This document shows positions 1-7,026 of a stretch of 15,340 bases of DNA, piece by piece (position 1 is the first letter of the stretch; every line of letters starts with the position of its first letter). Origin of the DNA: Myxococcales bacterium (GTDB taxonomy: Bacteria > Myxococcota > Polyangia > Polyangiales > Polyangiaceae); contig JAGQIY010000172.1 in assembly GCA_020430865.1 (NCBI GenBank), positions 1-15,340 on the forward strand, given 5' to 3'. The notes beneath the pieces are model-generated. The model was given only the letters and a program-made list of their open reading frames with translations. It was not told the origin of the DNA and ran no database searches. A program made the translations under genes and the position numbers.

Positions 1-27
1 AAACGTGCTGAAGACCTGGCGAGGAGA

Positions 28-531
28 ATGCACACGCTCTACCTGCTGTCTGTCTACCTCCACATCCTGTGCGCCATCGTATGGATAGGGGGCATCGCGT
101 TTCTCGTGTTCGTGGTCGTGCCGTGGCTTCGGAGCGGTGGCGAACGCGTCGCCGGTCTGTTCCTGCGTGAGACCGGGACGCGTTTCCGCAGCATTGGCTG
201 GGGGTGCTTCGTCGTCTTGTTGGCGACCGGTACTTTCAACCTCTATGTGCGCGGCGTGCACCTCGCTGATTTCGGGAGCGCCGCTTGGCGGAGCACTGCG
301 TTCGGCGAAGCGGTTCTGCTCAAGCTCGGCCTGTTCATCGCGGTGTTGATCACCAGCGCAATCCACGACTTTTTCGTGGGGCCGCGCGCGACACGCGCCA
401 TCGAAGCCGATGCGACTTCGCTGGAGGCCGCGAGGTTGCGCAAACAGGCGCAGCGACTGGGACGACTCAACGCTGTGTTTGCGTTGCTGCTGGTCGGTGT
501 CGCCATCACCCTGGTCCGAGGTGCCCCATGA
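28..531 (+). CDS. CopD-like four-helix membrane protein
   Basis: This is a 167-residue integral membrane protein with about four hydrophobic segments (roughly residues 8-32, 55-75, 92-115 and 145-163). The first helix carries H12 followed by a W-I-G-G motif, the hallmark I know from the CopD/DUF2269 group of small membrane proteins. Members are often linked to copper handling or lie near haem-copper enzymes, but their biochemistry is poorly defined. The stop overlaps the ATG of the hemerythrin gene (ATGA), and nnrS follows, which suggests a role in NO or copper/haem homeostasis. The start is not fully certain. GAGGAG at 21-26 sits only one base before the ATG, and the frame is open back to the window edge, so a start outside the window is possible. 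Confidence 0.75.
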   Translation: MHTLYLLSVYLHILCAIVWIGGIAFLVFVVVPWLRSGGERVAGLFLRETGTRFRSIGWGCFVVLLATGTFNLYVRGVHLADFGSAAWRSTAFGEAVLLKLGLFIAVLITSAIHDFFVGPRATRAIEADATSLEAARLRKQAQRLGRLNAVFALLLVGVAITLVRGAP

Positions 532-1025
532 CCGAAGTGGAACTCATTACCAACTACTTGATTCGGGATCACCATCGCTTGCACGACGAGCTCCAAGCGT
601 CCGTTCGTGACGGCGAGTTCGACCCGGTGCCGTTCGCTCGCTTTCGAGCGGGGTTGCTGCGGCACATTGGCCTGGAGGAGAAGCTGCTATTCCCTGCGGT
701 AAAGCGAATCGCAGGGTCACTGCCTGACGGCGCGCTGCAGCTTCGAATCGAACACGGCGCGCTCACCTCCTTGTTGGTTCCGACGCCAGACCCAACCCTT
801 GTCATGGAGATTGCCTCATTGCTCGAGGAACATGACGCCTTGGAAGAGTCCGTCGTCTACGCCGAGTGCGAGACAGTGCTCGGCGAAGCGATGAGTCGGC
901 GGCTGACTCGGGAGGCAGAACGACGCGCCTCCCCCCCACTCGTGCCCCACTTCGATGGTCCTGGAGTGCATCGCACGGCTGCGGCAGCGCTTGCAGCCGC
1001 GCAGGGTGCTCGCCGGAAGCGGTGA
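528..1025 (+). CDS. Hemerythrin HHE-domain protein
   Basis: This is a 165-residue soluble protein with the metal-ligand pattern of a hemerythrin/HHE four-helix bundle. It has a histidine cluster H15-H16-H19, H46-x3-E50, H76 and H102-x3-E106, which would bind a di-iron centre. HHE proteins sense or bind O2 or NO, or repair damage. The ATG overlaps the stop of the CopD-like gene, with GAGGTG at 518-523 as ribosome binding site, so translation is probably coupled. nnrS begins four bases after the stop, which points to a nitrosative-stress role. The last 30 residues, after residue 135, are Ala/Arg-rich and lie outside the domain. It is not a RIC/YtfE protein because it lacks the N-terminal CC domain. 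The exact ligand is unknown. Confidence 0.85.
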   Translation: MTEVELITNYLIRDHHRLHDELQASVRDGEFDPVPFARFRAGLLRHIGLEEKLLFPAVKRIAGSLPDGALQLRIEHGALTSLLVPTPDPTLVMEIASLLEEHDALEESVVYAECETVLGEAMSRRLTREAERRASPPLVPHFDGPGVHRTAAAALAAAQGARRKR

Positions 1026-1029
1026 TCCG

Positions 1030-2211
1030 ATGACAGAACTCATTCACCTAACCGATAGCGATACCCGCCCGTCGGCGCACGGATTCGCTTTGCTCAACAA
1101 AGGGTTCCGCACGTTCTTTGCGCTTGCCTCACTTCACGCCGCGCTGCTGGTTCCGGTGTGGGTTGTCGCTGTGACGGGAGTGGTTCCGGTCCCCGAGATC
1201 GGGATGAGCTGGCATGCTCACGAGATGTTGTTCGGGTTCACGCTCGCCGTGATCGCCGGCTTCTTACTCACCGCCGTCACCAACTGGACCGGACGGGAGA
1301 CGGCACGGGGTGGGTTCCTCGCCGCGCTTGGGCTGATTTGGTTGGCCGGCCGCGTTGCCCCGTTTGTACTGTCTCCGCGCTGGGCGGCTGTTGTGGATCT
1401 TGCGTTCATTCCGCTCCTGCTCGTTGCGCTAGCGAGAGCCATTATTCCAGCCGGAAATCGCAGAAACTACGTATTCTTGGGGCTACTGACTCTGCTCGAG
1501 GTGCTAAGTTTCTTGCACCACTCGGGGACATTGGGGGTATTCAGCGGTTGGGAACGCAAGGCGGATCTCCTCGCTGCGGACGTGATTGCGATCATCATCT
1601 GCATCATGACCGCGAGGGTCCTCCCCATGTTTACCAAGAACGCCACGGGCTTCGAGGTTCAGCGCAGTCAAGTAGCTGAACGCGCTGCTGTCGTCGGCCT
1701 CGGTTGCCTTCTCGTGCTGAGCGGGCTGGAGGCACCTGGCTGGCTGCTGCAAGTGGCGGCGTCGCTGACAGCGGGCGCGCTCCTCCTGCGCTCGTGGCGT
1801 TGGGGGTTCCGTGCGAGTTTCGGCACGCCCCTCTTGTGGATCCTCCACCTGGGCAACTTGTGGCTGACTGTGTCAGTCGCCCTTCGCGGTTTCCCGGGGG
1901 TGATGTCGACCCCGCTCGCGCTACACGCATTCACAGTGGGATGCGTTGCGATGCTCTGCCTAGGGATGATGGCCCGCGTTTCCCTGGGGCATACAGGGAG
2001 AATGCTAGTGCCGTCTGGGATGGTGGAGGTGAGCTTCTGGCTCCTCCTCGTCGCCGGGGTAGCGCGCGTCATCGCTCCAGCGTTCTTTCCTGCCTTCTAC
2101 AGAGGGCAACTGCTGGTCGCAGCCGTTGCTTGGACGCTGGCGTTCGGCTCCTTCTTCGTTGCGTCCCTACCCATCTGGGTGCGTCCGCGCGTGGACGGGA
2201 AACCAGGTTGA
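1030..2211 (+). CDS. nnrS: NnrS family haem-copper membrane protein
   Basis: This is a 393-residue polytopic membrane protein with about 12 helices, the usual NnrS size. The diagnostic motif SWHAHEMLFGF (H62, H64) is followed by AVIAGFLLTAV and NWTG. Later come RVLPMF and, near the C-terminus, LGMMARVSLGHTGR. The histidines are candidate haem/copper ligands. NnrS is known from denitrifiers and Vibrio, where it relieves NO or nitrosative stress without being an NO reductase itself. I chose the ATG at 1030. An in-frame start 75 bases upstream would run into the hemerythrin gene and add a non-membrane Arg-rich stretch. GGAAG at 1015-1019 is an acceptable ribosome binding site. It is the last gene of the + strand block and converges on the nap operon with a gap of only 12 bases. 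Confidence 0.95.
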   Translation: MTELIHLTDSDTRPSAHGFALLNKGFRTFFALASLHAALLVPVWVVAVTGVVPVPEIGMSWHAHEMLFGFTLAVIAGFLLTAVTNWTGRETARGGFLAALGLIWLAGRVAPFVLSPRWAAVVDLAFIPLLLVALARAIIPAGNRRNYVFLGLLTLLEVLSFLHHSGTLGVFSGWERKADLLAADVIAIIICIMTARVLPMFTKNATGFEVQRSQVAERAAVVGLGCLLVLSGLEAPGWLLQVAASLTAGALLLRSWRWGFRASFGTPLLWILHLGNLWLTVSVALRGFPGVMSTPLALHAFTVGCVAMLCLGMMARVSLGHTGRMLVPSGMVEVSFWLLLVAGVARVIAPAFFPAFYRGQLLVAAVAWTLAFGSFFVASLPIWVRPRVDGKPG

Positions 2212-2223
2212 CGGGCTAGAGCC

Positions 2224-2517
2224 TCAGCACTTGATCCGGACCAAGCGCGTCCCGCGCGGGGTGGGGAGCAGCGTGTCGAGCCACTGTTGGCCAAAGTGAC
2301 GGTAACGGAGCTGGACTGCATGGCCTGCCAGCAAATGTACGGGAATATCCTTCAAGCATGGCTCGCCAGCGTTTGAATGGCCGTGCGCCCGCGTCTTCAC
2401 GCGCAGTTCGAGCAACTCGGTGCAGTGTTCGATATCGTTGAGCAGGGCGGCTAGCGTGTCGCTGGACAAGACAGCGTCTTGCAGATCTGGCAAGCTCAGT
2501 TCATCGTCGGTCGTCAC
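2224..2517 (-). CDS. Uncharacterised 97-aa nap-operon protein
   Basis: I do not recognise this 97-residue protein. Its first half looks helical and acidic/leucine-rich. The second half (about residues 60-95) alternates hydrophobic and basic residues, as a small beta sheet would, and ends in TPRGTRLVRIKC. There is no signal peptide, so it is probably cytoplasmic. It has three cysteines (32, 53, 97) but no metal-binding pattern I can name. The start is GTG at 2517, supported by GAGGA at 2526-2530 eight bases upstream. It overlaps the end of the 71-aa gene by 17 bases in another frame. As the last gene of napD-napA-napB it may be an assembly factor for NapA, but that rests on position only. Confidence 0.65.
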   Translation of the reverse strand: MTTDDELSLPDLQDAVLSSDTLAALLNDIEHCTELLELRVKTRAHGHSNAGEPCLKDIPVHLLAGHAVQLRYRHFGQQWLDTLLPTPRGTRLVRIKC

Positions 2518-2716
2518 GCTTCGATTCCTCGGGGATTAGATCGGGGACACCGACCTGTGTCGTGTCCACGCTGGGTAGGCCCTGACGCAACTCGACGACC
2601 AGGCTGCTTGGGGGTGTCCCACGCTTGGAATAGAAGCGGTCCAACGAGAAGGACGCGGCTTGCTCTTGGGCGGGTTTTAGGAGTCCGAGGAAACCGCGGC
2701 GTGAAAGGTTTGGCAT
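2501..2716 (-). CDS. Small protein with SRRGFLG twin-arginine motif
   Basis: This is a 71-residue protein starting MPNLSRRGFLGLLKP. The S5-R6-R7-x-F9-L10 pattern matches a Tat consensus, but there is no hydrophobic stretch after it, so export by Tat is doubtful. The rest is polar and ends in a charged tail (EESKRDDRR), with no cysteine at all. It starts four bases after the napB-like stop, with GGGAG upstream, and overlaps the next small gene. NapF ferredoxins also begin with an SRRG motif that is not used as an export signal, so this may be a NapF-like N-terminus without the iron-sulfur part, or a small partner of NapA or NapD. It is a real gene by position and spacing; its function is unknown. 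Confidence 0.65.
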   Translation of the reverse strand: MPNLSRRGFLGLLKPAQEQAASFSLDRFYSKRGTPPSSLVVELRQGLPSVDTTQVGVPDLIPEESKRDDRR

Positions 2717-2720
2717 GCTC

Positions 2721-3479
2721 TCATCTCCCGGTGGGTGGTGTGCCTATGGTTGAGCGTTGATCCAGCGCCGCGCTTGACGTGTGGCACTGCACGCAGTTCT
2801 GGCGCTCTGGATGACTGGTTCGGAGGCCCACCTTTCCGGTAGGACCGTGGCAGCTGATGCACGTCTCTCGCATCCTCGTGGGGTGCGGCATAGTGGGCGG
2901 CGCACCCTGCCAGGCTCGCGAGCCGTGTCCAGGGGACTTCCAACCGTCGAACGAGTTCTCAGGCGAGATCCCTTGCGAGCCCGCTGTTCGCGGGTCTTGA
3001 CTCAACGTGTGGCACTGAAAGCAGCTGTCGTAGCGTGGATGGCTCATGCGCGGCGCCAGATTGCCAGCGATGTTCGCACCCTTCTCGTGACAGACCAGGC
3101 AGTCTGGCGCGCGACTATCGTTCACGCGGTGGGGGATACTTGGCGGCGCGCCCCAATAGGCGCGGGTTTCTTGCCGTGCGGCAACCGCACCGACGAAGTC
3201 AGTTTCCGACGCTGGTCCTTCGGGGGGAGTGCGATCGACGGCGTCTGCGAAGCGCTGGACCTGTGATGGGTGCAGGTCACCTAGGGCACCGCGGTCGCGG
3301 GTTCGAAGGTCGCCGTAGGAGGGCGTAGGATCCGCTGGCTGTTCGAGCTCCTGGGTGTCGCGTACGGGTGCGGCTTCAGGGGATTGCTTCAAGCCAGTAA
3401 AGAAGCCGACGAATGCGATCGCCACGATCCCGGCAGAGCCGAGCTGCCAGGCGCGATTGCCTACTGGGGACACAGACAT
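2721..3479 (-). CDS. napB: Tetraheme NapB-like cytochrome with duplicated NapB unit
   Basis: This is a 252-residue cytochrome c with four CxxCH sites (127-131, 153-157, 207-211, 229-233). They fall into two copies of one pattern: PPxxPH, CxxCH, SHP, CxQCH (first copy H117, C127, H147, C153; second copy H199, C207, H223, C229). This is the arrangement of NapB, the diheme electron donor to NapA, present twice. H117, H147, H199 and H223 are likely sixth haem ligands. An N-terminal hydrophobic segment (about residues 14-29) lacks a clear signal-peptidase site, so the protein may stay membrane-anchored, unlike ordinary soluble NapB. Residues 40-105 form a polar linker. The ATG lies seven bases after the napA stop, with GGTGAGG as ribosome binding site. 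The periplasmic NapA partner role is inferred from family and operon. Confidence 0.85.
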   Translation of the reverse strand: MSVSPVGNRAWQLGSAGIVAIAFVGFFTGLKQSPEAAPVRDTQELEQPADPTPSYGDLRTRDRGALGDLHPSQVQRFADAVDRTPPEGPASETDFVGAVAARQETRAYWGAPPSIPHRVNDSRAPDCLVCHEKGANIAGNLAPRMSHPRYDSCFQCHTLSQDPRTAGSQGISPENSFDGWKSPGHGSRAWQGAPPTMPHPTRMRETCISCHGPTGKVGLRTSHPERQNCVQCHTSSAALDQRSTIGTPPTGR

Positions 3480-3486
3480 TAGAACC

Positions 3487-5871
3487 TCACCCGATCTTCC
3501 GGATTCGGACTGCGCACTTCTTGTAGTCGGGTTGTTTCGAGAACGGGTCGTAGTCTTCCAAGGTCAGTAGATTCGCCAACAGCGTTTCGTCGAAGAATGG
3601 GATGAACGTACTTCCGCGCGGAGGTCGTCCGCGGCCGTTCAACCACGCGCTGAGCTCCAGCTTACCGCGCCGGCTCTCCACCAGGACCTTCTCGCCGTTG
3701 GCGATTCGCAGCCTCGCCGCATCGTCTGGATGCATCTCGATGTAGCTGCCAGGCATGGATCTTCGCAGTTGCGGTATTCGCATGGTCAGGGTTCCCGAGT
3801 GCCAGTGCTCGATCACACGACCCGTGCAAAGCCAGAACGGGAATTCTTTGTCTGGGGACTCTGGAGGTGGCTCGTAGGGCCGAAACCAGATTTGCGCGCG
3901 ATGGTCGTGGGTCGTCGAGTGGTAGAAATCGATGGGGCGCGACTTGTCGGCGTAGGGATCGTCGAAGCTCGCGAAACGGAACTTGGTCTCTCGCCAGCTG
4001 CCGTCCTTCTGCTGCACTACTGGCCAGCGCAGACCCCGCGCCTTGGTGTACTCTTCGTAGGGTGCCAAGTCTTTGTGCTTGAGCCGGGTGAACTTGCGGT
4101 ACTCCTCGAACAGGTGCTGGTCGACGTTGACGTCGTAGTAGTGGGCGAAGTCCCAGATGGGGACCGCCTTTCCGTCTTTCTCCACGTGGAAGATGAACTT
4201 GCCGTCGCGGTCCTTCATCCCCTCGTTGCCCAGCTCGAGCAGACGATGAGCCACCGCGATCAGTTGCCAGCAGTCGTCCCGGGCTTCGCCAGGCGGCTTG
4301 ACCATCCTGAACCATTGCTGGGTCCGCCGCTCCGAGTTGCCGAAGACGCCGTTCTTCTCCACCCAGAGGGCGCTGGGCAGCACTAGGTCGGCGTGCTCCG
4401 TCGTTGCCGTGGGGTAAACGTCGCTGACGATGAGGAACTTGCCCGGGATCTTCCGGCTCGGAAAGAACAGCTGATTCAAGTTGGGCAGCGTCTGGCCGGG
4501 GTTCGTCACCTGCACCCAGATTGTCGAGATGTCACCGCCCGTGTCTTTAGGAGTGGAGAAACGCTTCCACATCTCCACGGTGTGATAGCCGGGCTTCTCA
4601 GGGATACGTCCCGCTGGGACGTTCCAGATGTCCTCCGCTTGCTTGCGGTGGTCGGCGTTGGTCACGACGCGGCCGCCAGGCAGTGCATGGGCGAGGGTGC
4701 CCACTTCGCGCACCGTGCCGCACGCGGAAGGCTGCCCGGTGAGGCTCGTCGGAGCGTCACCCGGCCTTCCGAAGTGGCCACTCAGCAAGTGCACGCCGTG
4801 GACCAGGTTGTTAATAGCGGTGCCTCGGGTGTGCTGGTTCATGCCCATGCACCACAGACTCGTGATCTTCAGGTCCTTGCTGGCGAACAAGTCCGCGAGC
4901 ATGCGGATCTTCTCGGCGGGGACGCCGCTGATCTCCGCGACCTTCTCGGGCGTGTAGTGCGCGATAGCCGCCTTGTAGGCTTCGAAGTCCATCGCCTTGC
5001 CGTTCAGTGTTGCCGGCTCGTCTTGTTCGCGAAACGCGCAGTTCTTCTCCACGAACTCTCGATCCCACTCGCCCCGCTCGATGAGTTGCTGAGCGATGCC
5101 GTTGGCCACGGCCAGGTCGGTATGCGGCTTGAACTCGAGATACTCGTCAGCAAACTCCGTGGTGCGAGTACGGCGAGTACCGATATCTATGAGCTTGACC
5201 CTCTCCCCCCGAGAACGGCGATCCATCACCCGAGAGAACAATACAGGGTGCATCTCCGCTGGGTTGTTTCCCCACGTAATCAGGACATCGCAGTTGTCCA
5301 AGTCATCGTAGCAGCCCGCGGGCTCGTCGACACCGTACGTGCTCAGGAAGCCAGTGACGGCGGAGGCCATGCACAAGCGCGCATTCGGGTCGACATGATT
5401 CGAGCCGAGGCCACCCTTCACCAGCTTGTTCGCCGCGTAGCCCTCGGGGATCGTCCACTGGCCGCTGCCATACATGGCAAAGCCCTTTGGATCTGCCTGA
5501 ATGCGTTCAGCGATGGTGTCGATGGCTTCCTTCCACGAGATGGGCACCAGCTTCCCGTTCTTCCGAAGTAGTGGCTTCGTGAGGCGGTCCTTGCCGTACA
5601 ACGCGAGCCCTACGTGGTAGCCCTTCATGCAGAGCAGGCCCTTGTTCACCTCGGCCTTGGCGTCGCCCTGAATGGCGACGACCTTGCCACCCTTCACTCC
5701 GACCTGGACGTGGCAGCCGGTACCGCAGAAGCGGCAGGGAGCTTTCTGAAAGTGAACCCCGTCCACCTCACGTGGCGTGTCCCCCGCGTTGGACTCCTCA
5801 GCGGCGAGTCGACTCGCGGCCAGCGTAGCGGCCGTCATCGCCGAGCTACGAATGAAGTCACGTCGTTGCAT
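3487..5871 (-). CDS. napA: Periplasmic nitrate reductase catalytic subunit NapA
   Basis: This is a 794-residue molybdopterin oxidoreductase that reduces nitrate to nitrite in the periplasm. The N-terminus MQRRDFIR is a Tat signal. The [4Fe-4S] cluster is bound by C46, C49, C53 and C81 (CRFCGTGC then LLCMKGYH), and C167 in ARLCMAS is the expected Mo-coordinating cysteine of NapA. The GMNQHTRGT region and the C-terminal molybdopterin-binding domain (CTGRVIEHWHSGTLT) are intact. The length fits NapA (about 790-830). I chose the ATG at 5871: GAGGAG lies just upstream, it is one base after the napD stop, and it puts the RR motif at the very N-terminus. An upstream in-frame start at 5925 would bury the Tat motif. 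Together with napD this marks Nap rather than the assimilatory Nas enzyme. Confidence 0.97.
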   Translation of the reverse strand: MQRRDFIRSSAMTAATLAASRLAAEESNAGDTPREVDGVHFQKAPCRFCGTGCHVQVGVKGGKVVAIQGDAKAEVNKGLLCMKGYHVGLALYGKDRLTKPLLRKNGKLVPISWKEAIDTIAERIQADPKGFAMYGSGQWTIPEGYAANKLVKGGLGSNHVDPNARLCMASAVTGFLSTYGVDEPAGCYDDLDNCDVLITWGNNPAEMHPVLFSRVMDRRSRGERVKLIDIGTRRTRTTEFADEYLEFKPHTDLAVANGIAQQLIERGEWDREFVEKNCAFREQDEPATLNGKAMDFEAYKAAIAHYTPEKVAEISGVPAEKIRMLADLFASKDLKITSLWCMGMNQHTRGTAINNLVHGVHLLSGHFGRPGDAPTSLTGQPSACGTVREVGTLAHALPGGRVVTNADHRKQAEDIWNVPAGRIPEKPGYHTVEMWKRFSTPKDTGGDISTIWVQVTNPGQTLPNLNQLFFPSRKIPGKFLIVSDVYPTATTEHADLVLPSALWVEKNGVFGNSERRTQQWFRMVKPPGEARDDCWQLIAVAHRLLELGNEGMKDRDGKFIFHVEKDGKAVPIWDFAHYYDVNVDQHLFEEYRKFTRLKHKDLAPYEEYTKARGLRWPVVQQKDGSWRETKFRFASFDDPYADKSRPIDFYHSTTHDHRAQIWFRPYEPPPESPDKEFPFWLCTGRVIEHWHSGTLTMRIPQLRRSMPGSYIEMHPDDAARLRIANGEKVLVESRRGKLELSAWLNGRGRPPRGSTFIPFFDETLLANLLTLEDYDPFSKQPDYKKCAVRIRKIG

Positions 5872-5872
5872 C

Positions 5873-6109
5873 TCAGAGCTCCTCGTCCTGAAAGTCCACG
5901 CTGACGACATCGACGAACGCGACACCGTCCATGCGCATCAGGGTTTCGGTTAAGTCGCGCGCTGCGCGCAGCGTTGGTGCCTCCGCAACCAGCGGAACGC
6001 GGGAACCCATCGGCTCGCCAAGAGTCACTCCTGGCACGGCTCGGAGTGCATCCAAGACGCAGGCTTCGCTTCCAGGTCGAGTCGTCAGAATCAATCCGCT
6101 GATGGGCAT
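5873..6109 (-). CDS. napD: NapD, NapA signal-peptide chaperone
   Basis: This is a 78-residue protein starting MPISGLIL. NapD is a small ferredoxin-fold chaperone that binds the Tat signal of NapA in the cytoplasm and holds back export until the cofactor is loaded. The match lies in the N-terminal ISGL strand, the central VPLVAEA strand, the LTETLMRMDGV helix-turn and the C-terminal VDVVSVDFQ strand, with typical length. Reading continues open upstream to 6247, but that extension is Cys/Arg-rich, unlike NapD, and lies in the divergent promoter region, so I take ATG 6109. Its ribosome binding site is weak (GGGCGGTG). It is the first gene of the nap operon and ends one base before napA. Confidence 0.88.
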   Translation of the reverse strand: MPISGLILTTRPGSEACVLDALRAVPGVTLGEPMGSRVPLVAEAPTLRAARDLTETLMRMDGVAFVDVVSVDFQDEEL

Positions 6110-6160
6110 CTCGCACCGCCCAAAGCAAGCCATGGGCCACGCCGCACACCTGACCGCCAA

Positions 6161-6175
6161 CGCGCAGTTTGCGCG
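6161..6175. repeat. Inverted repeat CGCGCA-GTT-TGCGCG
   Basis: Perfect six-base arms with a three-base centre. Beyond the arms the symmetry continues imperfectly (CCAA on the left, GGTTCTGG on the right). It lies 52 bases upstream of the napD start, a sensible place for an operator. The regulator is unknown. Confidence 0.45.
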
Positions 6176-6238
6176 GTTCTGGCACCGACCACCTTCACCG
6201 GCGCTGCCTCGATCGCGCATTCCGTGCGGCAAGTGAGT

Positions 6239-6248
6239 TGTGGCCACA
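6239..6248. repeat. Palindrome TGTGGCCACA
   Basis: This is a perfect ten-base palindrome in the middle of the divergent region. It has the size and symmetry of a binding site for a dimeric regulator. A ten-base palindrome can also occur by chance in G+C-rich DNA. Confidence 0.35.
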
Positions 6249-6279
6249 GAAATTACCTCGGTTAGCGCTGTTACATTTC

Positions 6280-6304
6280 GGAACAGTTTCGTTCCAAGTT
6301 GGAA
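6280..6304. repeat. Interlocked inverted repeats GGAAC/GTTCC and TTCCAA/TTGGAA
   Basis: GGAAC (6280-6284) pairs with GTTCC (6291-6295) across six bases. The right arm is reused in TTCCAA-G-TTGGAA (6292-6304). The sharing of one arm by two dyads could give two alternative protein sites or two alternative RNA hairpins just before or at the start of the lipoprotein gene. Confidence 0.4.
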
Positions 6305-7026
6305 TGCTCCTAACTTTTGCGGGCGGTTCGACAGTCACGCAAAGCCTTCGCTCGCGCTGGCATGGTGGATGCTTTTGCGCGGTCGTGTTGCGATGTCTCA
6401 CGTGCTGTCTGTTGCTGGCGCTGGCTGGCTGCAATCGGGCGCCCCAGGACCGGGGCAAGGCCCCAGCTCCCAGTAGCAAGGTGTTCAGCACCAACATCCA
6501 TGGGCCCGACCGCCTCGTCAGCGTGAAGTCCCAGACCGAGTCGAGTCGAGGTGGCCCGCTGCGGGTGACCTGTGTCTCGTGTCACTCGGCGCGCGGGCCT
6601 CGGAAGATGCCGAAGCAAGCGTCCGACCTGAAGGAGTTTCACGTCGGGTTTGTGTTTCAGCATGGCAATCTAGAGTGCTCCAGCTGCCACGATGATGCCG
6701 AGCCTCACCGACTCCTCCACCTCGCAACGGGGGAACGCGTGGAGATGCCTCAGGCCATGCGGGTTTGCGCTCAGTGTCATGGCCCTCAGAAGCGCGACTA
6801 CGACCACGGAGCGCACGGCGGGATGAACGGTTACTGGGATCTCTCTCGAGGTTCGCGGGTGAGGAACAACTGCGTGGACTGCCACGATCCTCACAAGCCC
6901 GCCATACCCCAGTCGGCACCCGTGTTGCCCCCTCGGGATCGGTACCTCGAGCATGCTGCCCCCAACCATGCTGCCGCCGGCGCAGCAACCCATCCTAGCG
7001 CGAGCGAATCCGTGAGGAATCCATGA
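6304..7026 (+). CDS. Tetraheme c-type cytochrome lipoprotein
   Basis: With the ATG at 6304 the product is 240 residues. A hydrophobic stretch ends in the lipobox LALAGC (lipid cysteine at residue 43), so the protein is anchored to a membrane facing the periplasm. Four haem sites follow: CVSCH 90-94, CSSCH 125-129, CAQCH 155-159 and CVDCH 190-194. Extra histidines are available as axial ligands. It resembles multihaem electron-transfer proteins paired with NrfC/NrfD-like subunits and, in role, NapM of Desulfovibrio nap clusters. The stop overlaps the ATG of the FeS gene (ATGA). The start is uncertain: ATG 6304 gives an unusually long 42-residue signal and has no good ribosome binding site, while GTG 6385 or TTG 6388 would give a short, normal lipoprotein signal. 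Confidence 0.85.
   Translation: MLLTFAGGSTVTQSLRSRWHGGCFCAVVLRCLTCCLLLALAGCNRAPQDRGKAPAPSSKVFSTNIHGPDRLVSVKSQTESSRGGPLRVTCVSCHSARGPRKMPKQASDLKEFHVGFVFQHGNLECSSCHDDAEPHRLLHLATGERVEMPQAMRVCAQCHGPQKRDYDHGAHGGMNGYWDLSRGSRVRNNCVDCHDPHKPAIPQSAPVLPPRDRYLEHAAPNHAAAGAATHPSASESVRNP

Larger units (their letters stand above)
6110..6303. promoter_or_regulatory. Divergent promoter region, nap and cytochrome operons
   Basis: This 194-base gap between the divergent starts of napD (-) and the tetraheme lipoprotein gene (+) must hold promoters for both operons. I see three separate dyads in it (listed individually) but no clear FNR/DNR box (TTGAT-N4-ATCAA) and no convincing sigma-70 or sigma-54 pair. If the lipoprotein gene really starts at the later GTG (6385), the region is longer and the third dyad lies entirely upstream of it. 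Confidence 0.6.

Noticed and set aside
1..27. Tail of an upstream gene
   Set aside because: A TGA at 9-11 in another frame could end a preceding gene, but too few bases are present to support any call.
558..571. FNR-like TTGAT...ATCA
   Set aside because: The spacer is five bases instead of four, and it lies in the hemerythrin coding sequence.
955..1029. Upstream start of nnrS
   Set aside because: The 25 added residues overlap the hemerythrin gene and are Arg-rich, unlike NnrS N-termini.
2231..2244. FNR-like site TTGAT-CCGG-ACCAA
   Set aside because: It has one mismatch to the consensus, lies inside the 3' end of the 97-aa gene between convergent genes, and has no promoter it could serve.
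4393..5571. Long open frame opposite napA
   Set aside because: napA on the other strand is unmistakable over its whole length. Long antisense frames are common in G+C-rich genes, and this translation has no recognisable domain.
5872..5925. Upstream start of napA
   Set aside because: It would place 18 residues before the Tat motif and overlap napD. The ATG at 5871 has a clear GAGGAG.
6180..6196. TGGCAC as a sigma-54 -24 element
   Set aside because: No TTGC/GC element follows at the required distance; the downstream bases are ACCTTC.
6110..6247. N-terminal extension of NapD, Cys-rich
   Set aside because: NapD homologues begin at the ISGL strand. The extension overlaps the divergent promoter, and its cysteine spacing fits no ferredoxin motif.
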